Shown one piece after another: positions 25,942 through 36,100 of a stretch of DNA of 64,000 nucleotides. Below the pieces are notes generated by a model that was not told where the DNA came from, did no database searches, and saw only the letters and a program-made list of their open reading frames with translations. Position numbers and translations under genes: made by a program. The stretch is from SVTX01 sp964629615 (GTDB taxonomy: Bacteria > Bacillota > Clostridia > Oscillospirales > CAG-272), in NCBI GenBank assembly GCA_964629615.1, contig CAZVUD010000001.1, positions 62,001 through 126,000 on the forward strand, given 5' to 3'. Position 1 is the first letter of the stretch, and each line of letters opens with the position of its first letter.

Positions 25942-28617
25942 TTAAATATATACCTCGATCTTGCCATTTACCGTGCTGATGCTGTAATTTTGCGTTACAT
26001 CCTCACCTGCGCTGTTTCTTATCACGATGCTTGATACATCTATCTTATTGTCAGCTCTACCTGCTCCGTCCACAGATCCGGAAACCGTGCAGGTCTCTAT
26101 GTAGTCACCCTCTGCAAGAGAGCCCTTGGTGATAGTATAATAAGGATATGTAAATGTGCCGTCCACATCATCTGCGCTGATGCTCTTGGATGCCGCACTT
26201 ATCTCTATCTCTCTCTTTGTCACGGTAATATGACCCCCTTCATAGATGTACATATAGTATGCACCGCGATCTCCACTCGTTGTCTTAACAGAAAATGTCA
26301 CTTTCTTAGTTCCCACATTGACAATGCTTGCATCTGAATCGTATATTACCAATGTCGCGCCAAACGGTTTTGAGGGGTCGATCTCACCGTCATCCTCCTG
26401 ACCTGAGATGCTGTATCGGTATCTTTCTCCCACCGCCGTGTACTTGACATTGGATGCATCATGCGAAAGTCCGTCATACACCGTGCTGTAGCTTCCGCTA
26501 GATACCGTTATGATATCATCGTATACCGTCACAGTGCCGCCACTACTCAACTTGATTATAAATTCATCTGTAACATCATTTCCCTGCCTGTCCTTGACGG
26601 TATATCCGACAATATGCGTTGCATATCTTCCCGGAACTATGGCATCGGTATCGAAAGCAAGCTCCAATGAAAGCTTGTAGCCTTGCATTTCATATGCTTC
26701 AAACCCATAAAATTTTTCAGGCAACGGTGCTGTCTTGCCATCGTACAGATGTCCCGTATCTTCAAGCGTGATGTATGCTGTTTCCCGCTCGATCTTTCTG
26801 TTTAGATCCTTTAATACATCACACGGCATCCAGCCGCAATCTTCATAATATACCTCTACCCAATAATATATATCCGTGCCCCTTACGCAAACATCTTGGC
26901 TTGCAAGCGCTTTTACGCGATATCCCTCTGTAAAGCGTGCAGGTATGCCCATTTGGCGGAGGATAATGGTAGCCGCGCCTGCAAATTCGCGCGACGTGCC
27001 GCACTTTGTTTTGCCAAGCAGGAATTCTTTAATGAAATCCGTACCCTCTTTGACCTCAAGACTGCGTACATAAGTATAATTTGAGGTGAGATATTTGACT
27101 ACCTTATTCACACTTTCCTCTATCGTATCACCGACAAGCCCGTTTTCATGTATGATCCGGAGCGCAATGTCACTGCTGTTTTGGGAGAGATAGCGGTAGT
27201 TTTCTTCCACATAACGCGTGTATGTGGAATACATCTCAAGAAAGGTCTGACTATTGCCCTTCGGTATCTCAGAGCCGTTGTAGCTGCAATATGTTATTAC
27301 ATATTTGCTGCTTGCATCTCCCTCTATTACTCTGTCATTTTTCTGTATCCCATTATCTATGGATAAATCGTCGACAGGCATATAGTACGGCAAAAGATAT
27401 GGCACATTATCAGACAGAGGTGTCATACTCAAAGTACCGTACTTACAATCATCGTATTTGCTCTCCTCCAATGCCATTGATGCGAGATAATATGCAGAAT
27501 ACTGACCGTTCATAAGAGTTCTGTCGGTATACGCCTCATCAAAAACACCGTCATTGTAATTGCAATAGCTTTTACACTTGAGAAGCAATGTATCACTTAA
27601 TGTTGATCTTAACATGTACAGAGGCGTGTCATCTGTCGGGGGAACTATCGGGAGGGACATGGGCGGCGTCGGATCGTACTTTAGCCACCCGAGAGTTCTG
27701 TCGTACACCTCCACCCACGCGTGGGAATTGAGAGATGTGACATATGAGGTCTGACCTGCATGTATCCTTGTCATATATCCGACTGTGTATCTTGCAGGTA
27801 TCCCAAGCGCGCGCAGCATAAGCGTAGCCGCACTTGCAAAATGTCTGCATACACCGCTTTCGTATTTACCGTCCATAAAAGCGATAGCAACATTTTCTTC
27901 GCTGTCAAGAGCTGTATCGTATGCAAGGTCGTATCTTGCAAGCTTTTTGACATAATCCATTACGTCGTCAACAACTCCATGGTGGTTGCCCGAAAATCCC
28001 AGTCTTGACAGCAGATCGGCAATATATGCCTCTGTATCGGGATCTATGTACGTATAGTTTTCCTGCACGAACATTTCGTAATCCTTCTTATATTCCGCAA
28101 AGGTGGACATGAATGGGAAGACCTTATCCGTATCATCATAATCATATATAAGCACATCATACGCACCCGATGCATCTCCGATGCACTTGACATCGCTCGT
28201 TTGCACCTGACCTGTATATGGGTCGGCGTAATACGGCAAGATAAATTTGTTTACTGTCGGCTCTATATGCACCTGATACAGCTCCATATCCGATCTTTCA
28301 AAGACAAAGCTCGGAAGATATGATGCCGAATACTTGTTTTTTAAAAGCTTGTCGTATTCTACAGCATTGCTTGACCAATTCTTTCCGTTGTAATCTCCAA
28401 AGCTCTGTGTCTTGAAGTATACATTGCCAAGATCATGATCACTGCTTATTTTATAAAGTACAAGGTCCTTACTGCTGTTCAGCTTTCCGTTATAGTAGCT
28501 TTCTTCCGTGTCGCTCTCCTGTGCAAAAAGGAATATTATGCCAAGCATTGCGGCGGCTGTAAGCACTGTAACGGACAAAATTATGCAGATAAAGCCCACG
28601 ATTTTTGATCTTTTCAT
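25942..28617 (-). CDS. Membrane-anchored protein with two transglutaminase-like domains
   Basis: This 891-residue protein has an N-terminal membrane helix (about 5-31) and a long extracytoplasmic part. Domain 1 has the full triad Cys257 (SGVCRHFASAA), His299 (SHAWVEVY) and Asp315 (KYDPTPP). Domain 2 keeps Cys539 (KCGTSREFAGA) and Asp600 but has Tyr584 where His is expected (DIYYWVEVY), so it is probably inactive. Two or three MBG-like repeats (HLYDGKTAP, TVYDGLSHD) close the protein. Such domains can be proteases, transglutaminases or peptidoglycan-related amidotransferases; which applies here is not known. It lies between the AAA ATPase and the 1,740-residue relative. Confidence 0.85.
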   Translation of the reverse strand: MKRSKIVGFICIILSVTVLTAAAMLGIIFLFAQESDTEESYYNGKLNSSKDLVLYKISSDHDLGNVYFKTQSFGDYNGKNWSSNAVEYDKLLKNKYSASYLPSFVFERSDMELYQVHIEPTVNKFILPYYADPYTGQVQTSDVKCIGDASGAYDVLIYDYDDTDKVFPFMSTFAEYKKDYEMFVQENYTYIDPDTEAYIADLLSRLGFSGNHHGVVDDVMDYVKKLARYDLAYDTALDSEENVAIAFMDGKYESGVCRHFASAATLMLRALGIPARYTVGYMTRIHAGQTSYVTSLNSHAWVEVYDRTLGWLKYDPTPPMSLPIVPPTDDTPLYMLRSTLSDTLLLKCKSYCNYNDGVFDEAYTDRTLMNGQYSAYYLASMALEESKYDDCKYGTLSMTPLSDNVPYLLPYYMPVDDLSIDNGIQKNDRVIEGDASSKYVITYCSYNGSEIPKGNSQTFLEMYSTYTRYVEENYRYLSQNSSDIALRIIHENGLVGDTIEESVNKVVKYLTSNYTYVRSLEVKEGTDFIKEFLLGKTKCGTSREFAGAATIILRQMGIPARFTEGYRVKALASQDVCVRGTDIYYWVEVYYEDCGWMPCDVLKDLNRKIERETAYITLEDTGHLYDGKTAPLPEKFYGFEAYEMQGYKLSLELAFDTDAIVPGRYATHIVGYTVKDRQGNDVTDEFIIKLSSGGTVTVYDDIITVSSGSYSTVYDGLSHDASNVKYTAVGERYRYSISGQEDDGEIDPSKPFGATLVIYDSDASIVNVGTKKVTFSVKTTSGDRGAYYMYIYEGGHITVTKREIEISAASKSISADDVDGTFTYPYYTITKGSLAEGDYIETCTVSGSVDGAGRADNKIDVSSIVIRNSAGEDVTQNYSISTVNGKIEVYI

Positions 28618-28652
28618 AATAATGATTCTCTTTTATCCATGGTTTGTTTATA

Positions 28653-29739
28653 TTACGTATTTCTGAGTATCCTTGATATATGCTCACGAGAAAGCGGCAT
28701 TGCATCCTCGCCGAACAATTCATCCATAAATGTGATGAGTCCGTCTGCGGAATTCTTTAAATATATGGGGTTTTGCGTTTCCAGCTTTCGTATTACCTTC
28801 TTTGAAAGAATGTCGTCCAGAGCCTCAAGCTCATCTCCTCCACAGCTGATATATACCGGCACATATTCAAGTATCTGCTTCATTATTCTGTTTCCGAAGG
28901 TTATATGGAAATTCTCTTTCAGATATTCGTCAAGCTCCTTGAGCCTGTTTCGGTTTCTGCGGCTTATGCTGTAGCGGCGTATCGCATCATTTGTGAGATG
29001 CCTGAACTGCTCTGCCGATATTTTCAAGCCGCGGCTTTTTTCTGCTCTGAAGCTCTCTGCCTTGCTGTCAAGATCAAGTATCATTGCTCTGTCATATACC
29101 TTATCGGATATGGCAAATGTAGAGTCGTCGTTGTTTGCCGTACCGATGAACCACATATTATCGGGCAATCTCATTCTGCCGTCCAAAAGTCCTATCGGGT
29201 CATTTTCCCAGACATCCGACACGACATCTATATATCTTTCGTCGGGATCCGGCAATTCAAGCAAGGAAAGAAATTCGGCAAAGTAATATTCCACTCTTGC
29301 TATATTCATTTCGTCAAGCACGGTAACATACATATCACCGCTGTAATTTGCCTCATACATCTTGCGAAGCAAGAGGGTCTCATTGAATTTTTTTGTGAAT
29401 TCATTATAATATCCTACAAGGTCCGTGCGTTCCTTCCACATGGGCTGTACGGGTATTACGACAGACGGATTGTCTGTAAACAGACCGAATGCATGTGCAA
29501 GCGAGGTCTTACCTGTTCCTGACATTCCCTGCAATATTATGAGCTTTGACACAGCCATACCCGATATAAATTTCCTTATATCCGACATTCTGTAATACAG
29601 CCCGAGCCTTGATGCCGCAAAGCTCCTGAATTCTGTGCACAGCTCTTCAAGGCTACTGCATTCATCATATCTCTTATGTCCGTAATTCTCTTTGTTTCGG
29701 TCTATATTTGACAGCATGCAAAATCGCTCGCCGCTGTCT
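28653..29739 (-). repeat. 1,087-bp direct repeat, copy A
   Basis: This stretch is identical, as far as I can compare by eye, to 31766-32852, at a constant offset of 3,113 bp. The 3' edge coincides with the stop codon of the ATPase genes and the other edge lies inside a codon of the charged linker. Confidence 0.92.
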
Positions 29740-29996
29740 TGATCCTGCAAGGACGGCGCATCGGGATCGTCCTTGCGCGGCACTTCCTTTTGCGGTCTTG
29801 CATAAAACATTGCAAACACAAGGCATATGAGCATTATCGGTATGAGCAGTAAGAGCACTATAAGGAACACCACCGTTCCCGAGCCAAGCAATCCCTGCCT
29901 GTCCGCCGCGCTCATTATCATGTAAGCCAATATTCCCTCCATGAGAAGTGCCAACACGGCAAGCAGTATTTTTTTTAAGGTCGTTTTTTTCTTCAT
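28653..29996 (-). CDS. Membrane-anchored McrB-type AAA ATPase, copy A
   Basis: This 447-residue protein has two N-terminal membrane helices (about 8-29 and 41-65), a charged linker and a cytoplasmic AAA domain. Walker A is GMSGTGKT (157-164), Walker B VTVLDE (224-229) is followed by MNIARVEYYF, and sensor 1 is IGTANND. The NxxRVE and PMWKERTDLVGYYN patterns resemble the McrB GTPase/ATPase clade. From residue 88 to the end it is identical to copy B; only the N-termini differ. With two helices, both ends should face the cytoplasm. It lies between the DUF2357-like gene and the transglutaminase gene. Confidence 0.85.
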   Translation of the reverse strand: MKKKTTLKKILLAVLALLMEGILAYMIMSAADRQGLLGSGTVVFLIVLLLLIPIMLICLVFAMFYARPQKEVPRKDDPDAPSLQDQDSGERFCMLSNIDRNKENYGHKRYDECSSLEELCTEFRSFAASRLGLYYRMSDIRKFISGMAVSKLIILQGMSGTGKTSLAHAFGLFTDNPSVVIPVQPMWKERTDLVGYYNEFTKKFNETLLLRKMYEANYSGDMYVTVLDEMNIARVEYYFAEFLSLLELPDPDERYIDVVSDVWENDPIGLLDGRMRLPDNMWFIGTANNDDSTFAISDKVYDRAMILDLDSKAESFRAEKSRGLKISAEQFRHLTNDAIRRYSISRRNRNRLKELDEYLKENFHITFGNRIMKQILEYVPVYISCGGDELEALDDILSKKVIRKLETQNPIYLKNSADGLITFMDELFGEDAMPLSREHISRILRNT

Positions 29997-30058
29997 ATTA
30001 TCAACACCGCCGATATCTGTATTTTTTGCAGCTGTAAGCTATGTGCAAAAGTTGTAAC

Positions 30059-31741
30059 TCAGTCCTTATGCTTCAGATTGTCTATACTTAATATATCTCG
30101 TCTTATGCGCTTTTTGGTCTTTTTCCACTCTCTGCCGAAAAAGCGTTCAAACGCCGCAAATTCCGCTTCAAGCATCTTGAAGCTCTCCTCGTCAGTAAAG
30201 CTGTCATCATCAGGCATCTCGCCGTTTTTGTACATATAGGAATGTATCCTTGCGTCACAAAGGCGCTTTTGCTCGCAAAGGCTATCATATCTTTCATTCA
30301 GCTCCTTCATCTCTTCTTCCAGCTTTTCTTTTTCAGATATGATATATTGCACCTTTTCTTCATACATTTCCTTCATGCGATGCATGTTTTCCTTTGAAAG
30401 ATCGCATTCCGAGGCATATCTGCTGATAGCCTCCTGCTTCTCGCTCTCCTTCTCGGCACATATCTCCGAAAGCCTGCCCTCATAAGACGCGCTTATATTC
30501 TCCATTTCCTTTGCATGAGCCGCCTCTATATCTGACACGCGGGCATCAAACTCGCCTGCATCCTTCATAAGTGCTTTTATACGCTCTTGCAATACAAGCT
30601 CGCCCTCCTTAAGTCTTACCATCTCATCTCTCATAGGCTCGACATCCGATGCCTTTTGAGAGAGCATATTTATAAGTCCCTCGGTTTCAAGAACATATTC
30701 CTCCGGGCTTACCCCCGAGCTTCCGATCTTGCGACGTATGGCTTCTATGCGCTCTTGTTTTTTTTGCTCCTCCGCTTGCCTGCGCGCATTCTCTTCCTTT
30801 TCATACGACAGCTTAAGCTGATCCTTTATTCCGAGCCCATACTCATACGCAAGGAAGGCAAGTGCAGATGTTATATGTGCAATATCAGCCTTAGCATCTT
30901 TGTCTGCAAGGGATATCTCTGTATTTTCATACCTGATGCTGTATCCGTCGCCGACATATGCGATGATATAATCATACAGAGCCACTGCCCCCTTGAAATT
31001 ATTGTCCATACGCAGTATGTTGGTCTTTGTAACGGGCGGACGCAAAAGCGGCACCTTTGCCTGCATCTCCATAAGGGGCGTGGATATGAGAGAATGTATC
31101 ATCTTTTGTATAAGACCTATGCGGTCTATTATATCCTTGGCACCGCTGTGGGAGCACATATATTTGTCATACGGAATACTGTCTGAAAGATCAAACGTAT
31201 AGGACAGCACCCTGTTTTCTATCTTCACTCTGTCAGTGAATGTGAGCTTGCCGTCATATTTATTTACAGCATCAAGTATCTTATCATATCTGACAGATAC
31301 AAAATCGCGCAGATACACAAGAAGCATATATAAAAATCTGTTCTCATACACGGTATGATCGTTCGTGCGCTCAACGGAATAGAGCTTATCAGGCATCATG
31401 TCGCCATTGTCTGTCTTGCGTGTAAAAAGATTGCTGTGGCGCTCAAGGTGCACGACAGACTCCTTGGACACAGACTTCACCTTTTCTATCGGCAACACCT
31501 CACCATTTGAATGTATGAACTGTCTTTCCTCATGTATCGCTTTTTCTATAAAGACAAGCCCCTTTTCTATCTCACGCACCCACTCTTCATCTATCTCGCA
31601 TACACCGCGCGTAACGGTTATACCGCCATGCCCGTTATCAGACGCAGATATGGCTTTTTCAAGCTTTTCCGCTTCTCTGTTTTCTTTTATAAGCTCGCGA
31701 CTCTCAAGGAGAGCGCGGTAGTATACACCATGCTGATTCAT
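30059..31741 (-). CDS. DUF2357-like protein with a long coiled coil
   Basis: This 560-residue soluble protein lies between the two AAA genes. The segment SVERTNDHTVYENRFLYMLL (about residues 125-145) resembles DUF2357, a domain of McrB-associated partner proteins in which an ERT...ENRF motif is common. About residues 320-505 are almost entirely charged heptad-like sequence, a predicted coiled coil. The C-terminus is short and basic. Known DUF2357 proteins often end in a PD-(D/E)xK nuclease; I see no such motif here, so this is probably a non-nuclease adaptor. The family assignment rests on a short motif and gene context. Confidence 0.6.
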   Translation of the reverse strand: MNQHGVYYRALLESRELIKENREAEKLEKAISASDNGHGGITVTRGVCEIDEEWVREIEKGLVFIEKAIHEERQFIHSNGEVLPIEKVKSVSKESVVHLERHSNLFTRKTDNGDMMPDKLYSVERTNDHTVYENRFLYMLLVYLRDFVSVRYDKILDAVNKYDGKLTFTDRVKIENRVLSYTFDLSDSIPYDKYMCSHSGAKDIIDRIGLIQKMIHSLISTPLMEMQAKVPLLRPPVTKTNILRMDNNFKGAVALYDYIIAYVGDGYSIRYENTEISLADKDAKADIAHITSALAFLAYEYGLGIKDQLKLSYEKEENARRQAEEQKKQERIEAIRRKIGSSGVSPEEYVLETEGLINMLSQKASDVEPMRDEMVRLKEGELVLQERIKALMKDAGEFDARVSDIEAAHAKEMENISASYEGRLSEICAEKESEKQEAISRYASECDLSKENMHRMKEMYEEKVQYIISEKEKLEEEMKELNERYDSLCEQKRLCDARIHSYMYKNGEMPDDDSFTDEESFKMLEAEFAAFERFFGREWKKTKKRIRRDILSIDNLKHKD

Positions 31742-31765
31742 AAGATCATTCCTTTAACTGCATTT

Positions 31766-32852
31766 TTACGTATTTCTGAGTATCCTTGATATATGCTCAC
31801 GAGAAAGCGGCATTGCATCCTCGCCGAACAATTCATCCATAAATGTGATGAGTCCGTCTGCGGAATTCTTTAAATATATGGGGTTTTGCGTTTCCAGCTT
31901 TCGTATTACCTTCTTTGAAAGAATGTCGTCCAGAGCCTCAAGCTCATCTCCTCCACAGCTGATATATACCGGCACATATTCAAGTATCTGCTTCATTATT
32001 CTGTTTCCGAAGGTTATATGGAAATTCTCTTTCAGATATTCGTCAAGCTCCTTGAGCCTGTTTCGGTTTCTGCGGCTTATGCTGTAGCGGCGTATCGCAT
32101 CATTTGTGAGATGCCTGAACTGCTCTGCCGATATTTTCAAGCCGCGGCTTTTTTCTGCTCTGAAGCTCTCTGCCTTGCTGTCAAGATCAAGTATCATTGC
32201 TCTGTCATATACCTTATCGGATATGGCAAATGTAGAGTCGTCGTTGTTTGCCGTACCGATGAACCACATATTATCGGGCAATCTCATTCTGCCGTCCAAA
32301 AGTCCTATCGGGTCATTTTCCCAGACATCCGACACGACATCTATATATCTTTCGTCGGGATCCGGCAATTCAAGCAAGGAAAGAAATTCGGCAAAGTAAT
32401 ATTCCACTCTTGCTATATTCATTTCGTCAAGCACGGTAACATACATATCACCGCTGTAATTTGCCTCATACATCTTGCGAAGCAAGAGGGTCTCATTGAA
32501 TTTTTTTGTGAATTCATTATAATATCCTACAAGGTCCGTGCGTTCCTTCCACATGGGCTGTACGGGTATTACGACAGACGGATTGTCTGTAAACAGACCG
32601 AATGCATGTGCAAGCGAGGTCTTACCTGTTCCTGACATTCCCTGCAATATTATGAGCTTTGACACAGCCATACCCGATATAAATTTCCTTATATCCGACA
32701 TTCTGTAATACAGCCCGAGCCTTGATGCCGCAAAGCTCCTGAATTCTGTGCACAGCTCTTCAAGGCTACTGCATTCATCATATCTCTTATGTCCGTAATT
32801 CTCTTTGTTTCGGTCTATATTTGACAGCATGCAAAATCGCTCGCCGCTGTCT
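31766..32852 (-). repeat. 1,087-bp direct repeat, copy B
   Basis: This is the second copy of the segment at 28653-29739, in the same orientation. Recombination between the copies would remove 3,113 bp containing the DUF2357-like gene and leave one ATPase with the copy B N-terminus. Confidence 0.92.
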
Positions 32853-33070
32853 GTATTTTTTTCAGCCTCGTCCGACAAAGAGTCCTCATTCGATACGCAG
32901 GATCTCTCACCCTTTTTATCCGAAAATATCAAAGACACCGCTATTACGCCTATCAATGCAAGTATCACGAACACATATAAAATGATCGCGATCTCGGATG
33001 TGAGAAAGCTGACAAAGCTGTCTATATTTATATCTGAAAGCGCCATTGCGCCGCAAAATGATCCTGACAT
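31766..33070 (-). CDS. Membrane-anchored McrB-type AAA ATPase, copy B
   Basis: This 434-residue protein has one membrane helix (about 28-50) followed by a charged linker and an AAA domain with Walker A GMSGTGKT (144-151), Walker B VTVLDE (211-216) and sensor 1 IGTANND. Residues 75-434 match copy A exactly. GGAG precedes the ATG at a good distance. A single helix would place the N-terminus outside if the AAA domain is cytoplasmic, unlike copy A. It follows the GH3-AAA fusion by 31 bases. Two copies with different anchors suggest a hetero-oligomeric ring or different partners. Confidence 0.85.
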   Translation of the reverse strand: MSGSFCGAMALSDINIDSFVSFLTSEIAIILYVFVILALIGVIAVSLIFSDKKGERSCVSNEDSLSDEAEKNTDSGERFCMLSNIDRNKENYGHKRYDECSSLEELCTEFRSFAASRLGLYYRMSDIRKFISGMAVSKLIILQGMSGTGKTSLAHAFGLFTDNPSVVIPVQPMWKERTDLVGYYNEFTKKFNETLLLRKMYEANYSGDMYVTVLDEMNIARVEYYFAEFLSLLELPDPDERYIDVVSDVWENDPIGLLDGRMRLPDNMWFIGTANNDDSTFAISDKVYDRAMILDLDSKAESFRAEKSRGLKISAEQFRHLTNDAIRRYSISRRNRNRLKELDEYLKENFHITFGNRIMKQILEYVPVYISCGGDELEALDDILSKKVIRKLETQNPIYLKNSADGLITFMDELFGEDAMPLSREHISRILRNT

Positions 33071-33101
33071 TTCTAACTCCTATGTAAAAATTAAGAACTC
33101 T

Positions 33102-36100
33102 TTATCTGCAGATCGCCAAAAGCAGATCCTTGCAGGCGTACATGCCGTCTTCTCCGAATATGCCGACAAATACATCTGATATATTTTCTGTATGCGAGCT
33201 GTCATTTTTGCCCGATACAGTTATGGCAATGTATGGCAAAACTCTTGATGCAAGCGTCCTGTCAAGCGCGCCCGACGTATCCTCACCGCATGCAAGGCAT
33301 ACCGACGAATACTTTTCCATACCGACGCAAAGCTCATTTCCGAATTTCAGCAAGGCTGTGCGCTTTAAGTAGTCTTCCAATCTGTCTATCTTTTTGAATG
33401 CTTCCTCGGGCAAGGCACAGTCGCGCATGCAAGTCTCAAGCATATATTCCGCCTGAGCACAAGACAGCTGTATGTGCTCAGATGGCACACCGCCGCTCAA
33501 GGATTCCGCAAATGATATCTTAAGTAAGGGTGACGTGTATACAAGGCTGTCGGGCAAGTCCTTTACACGAACGCTCGGATCAAGGCAAAGCACCATCCAC
33601 ATATTGTGAGGTATGTATATTTCCTCATCCCTGTATTTTTCGCCGCTTGCCTCAAATAGGCTCCTGCCCTCAGGATCTCTTGCATATCCCGCAAAGGAAA
33701 TTATGCCGTCATCTATATGCTCGGTCCTGATCCCCGTAAATGATATCATATGTATTGCATTCTTATTGCTTTTCGCACGCTTTAACATATCTATCACAGC
33801 ACCGTCGCGCTCATCCTGTGAGAGCGCACCTGCGTCACATGTCCTGCCGTTCTTATCAAGGCAGAAATAATCGCACAAAAGCTGTGATATTCTTTCACTC
33901 TGGTGTCCCTCACCGCGCAAAATGATCATTTTTGAGGAAAAAAACGCCGATATCAGATCTGTAAGCATCTCGTGTGAGAGCTTTATACCCTTTGATGCGG
34001 CAAATGAGGTCAGATCCTTCCTTACAGCATCTATATTAAGGCTCTTGTCTATCTCTCGCATGCAGTCATCATCGCTCTGCATATCGTCATCATCCTCGAT
34101 GTCGCCATCTTCCGTATCATCCGAAAACAAGCTTTCGATCAATGGCTCACCTAATATTTTCGCATCTGCAAAGCCCTTTGCTTTTTCAGCGTCCACAGCC
34201 TTTCTTTCAGCCTCAAGTGCCTTTTGCCTGTCAAAAAAGTCAAGGGCAAACATGCATATGGCGGCAATTGCAAGAATTACGGCTACGACAGTTACAAGTG
34301 TAGTATCTGCCTGCGATAAAGACGCAAACACAAAGAGAACTATTGCCAGCAAGAGCGCACCTGCGCCAAACACTTTATTTCTTATCTCTTTTTTCATAGA
34401 ATTACGAACTTCCTCCAATTTAAAATAATGGGAATCTATATTGCTCACATGTGCGAAATATTCACTTTCATCGCGCGTGTCAGGCAGTATGGACACGCCC
34501 GACATTACAGTAGTGCAGCTCATCTCACTAACCCGTGAGCACGGCAGGACAGAAATGGTATATTTGCCTGATTCCAAAAGAAATCTGCCGCTTTTCTCGT
34601 CGTAGACCTCGTCCGCCTTTATGTCTATCTCCACGCTCTTCTCTTCGCCTGTGCCAAGCTCGATGCGCGCATAGCCGCAAAGCACTCTCTTTGGTCGCAT
34701 GACAGCAGAGCTGTGCGAGCTTATATACACAAATACAGAGTCGCACCCGTGCTTGCCGCTGTTTTTTACGCAAAATCTGACCTTGCCGTTTTCAAATGTC
34801 AAGCCCAAATATTTAAATTTTGAATATGTCATGCCTTCGCCGAATGCACAGCCGACAGGTATTCCCTCACGCTCGTAATATTTATAGCCTGTAAATCTTC
34901 CGATCCTGAGTCCTGCCTCGCGCCTTAATTCCCCGATGCTCTTACCTCCGCTTACCGCATCTGAATGCATGGATGATACGACTCTGCCCGACGGGCATAT
35001 ATCTCCAAATATCACATCCACCGCCGCCAAAGCGCCTTCCTTTATATTCAGCGGTGCTAAGAGAAGTCCGCTATATCCGTCGGCAAAGCTTATATCCGAT
35101 GTACATCCGCATCCGAGCACTATCACCGTCTTATTTCTGTAAGGGCGAAGTGCGTCCGCAAGCACCTCCGCTCCTATCGGAAGCCTTTTCTTGCCGTGCT
35201 CATATATCGGAATATCGGAATCTGCAAACAAAATCACAACATCTGATGATGCGGCAAGCGATACCGCCTCTCTTATCATATCACGGTCTATAGTATCGCC
35301 GTCAATCAAATAGCCCTGCCTGTATCCTGAATATTGTCCCTTGCTCTTTATCCTCTCGCAAGCGGCAGATATCAATCCAAAGTCCGAATCCGACGCATAT
35401 CCGCCTATGACGCACACTCTCTTGCGCTTTTTTGATATTGGCAGGATATCATTCTCGTTTTTTATAAGTGCTACAGACGCCGCAGACGCCCTGTATGCAA
35501 CATCCGACGCATCTATATCGCATCTTATATTTCTCTTGTGTCGCATATCTTTTATTGTAAGCAAAAGATCCAATACGCGGTCAAGCGCCGCATCAAGTTC
35601 GTCGCTTGAGATGACCAGCCCCTTTTCTTTTTCGCGCTCCAGCTGTCCGTGCGTTATCTTGCCGATCTCAAGATCGTGTGCAAGTGTGTTATATCTCTCA
35701 TATGCCCGCAGAAGCTCCTCGTACGATCCGCCAAAGCATATCTCACCTTTTCGTATGTATCCGACAGTATATCCTTCAGAAATGCCCGTGCGTATGCTGT
35801 ATCCGAGAGCCATGTCCTTATCGCCAGACACATGGCTTGCAAATGCATCATTCACCTTCTCATATTCATCCCCAACACTGTCCGCGCGGGTCAATGTAAA
35901 GATACATCCTCCTGCCGTTGCGTCCGCATATGGCTTATAGATGAGGTCGAACATATCAGAAGCAGAGGGCTCGCTGTCCAGCCATTTAGATCCTTCACGT
36001 GACACGTCAAGTCCCATAAAGCCATATGGCATATTTGCCCTTTTTGCCTCAACAGCAAACACATGCACCAATGCTGCCGAAATGTATCCATCCTCTGACA

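Noticed and set aside
28653..33070. Transposition as origin of the 1,087-bp duplication
   Set aside because: The ends show no inverted repeats, target duplication or transposase; unequal recombination or gene conversion fits better.
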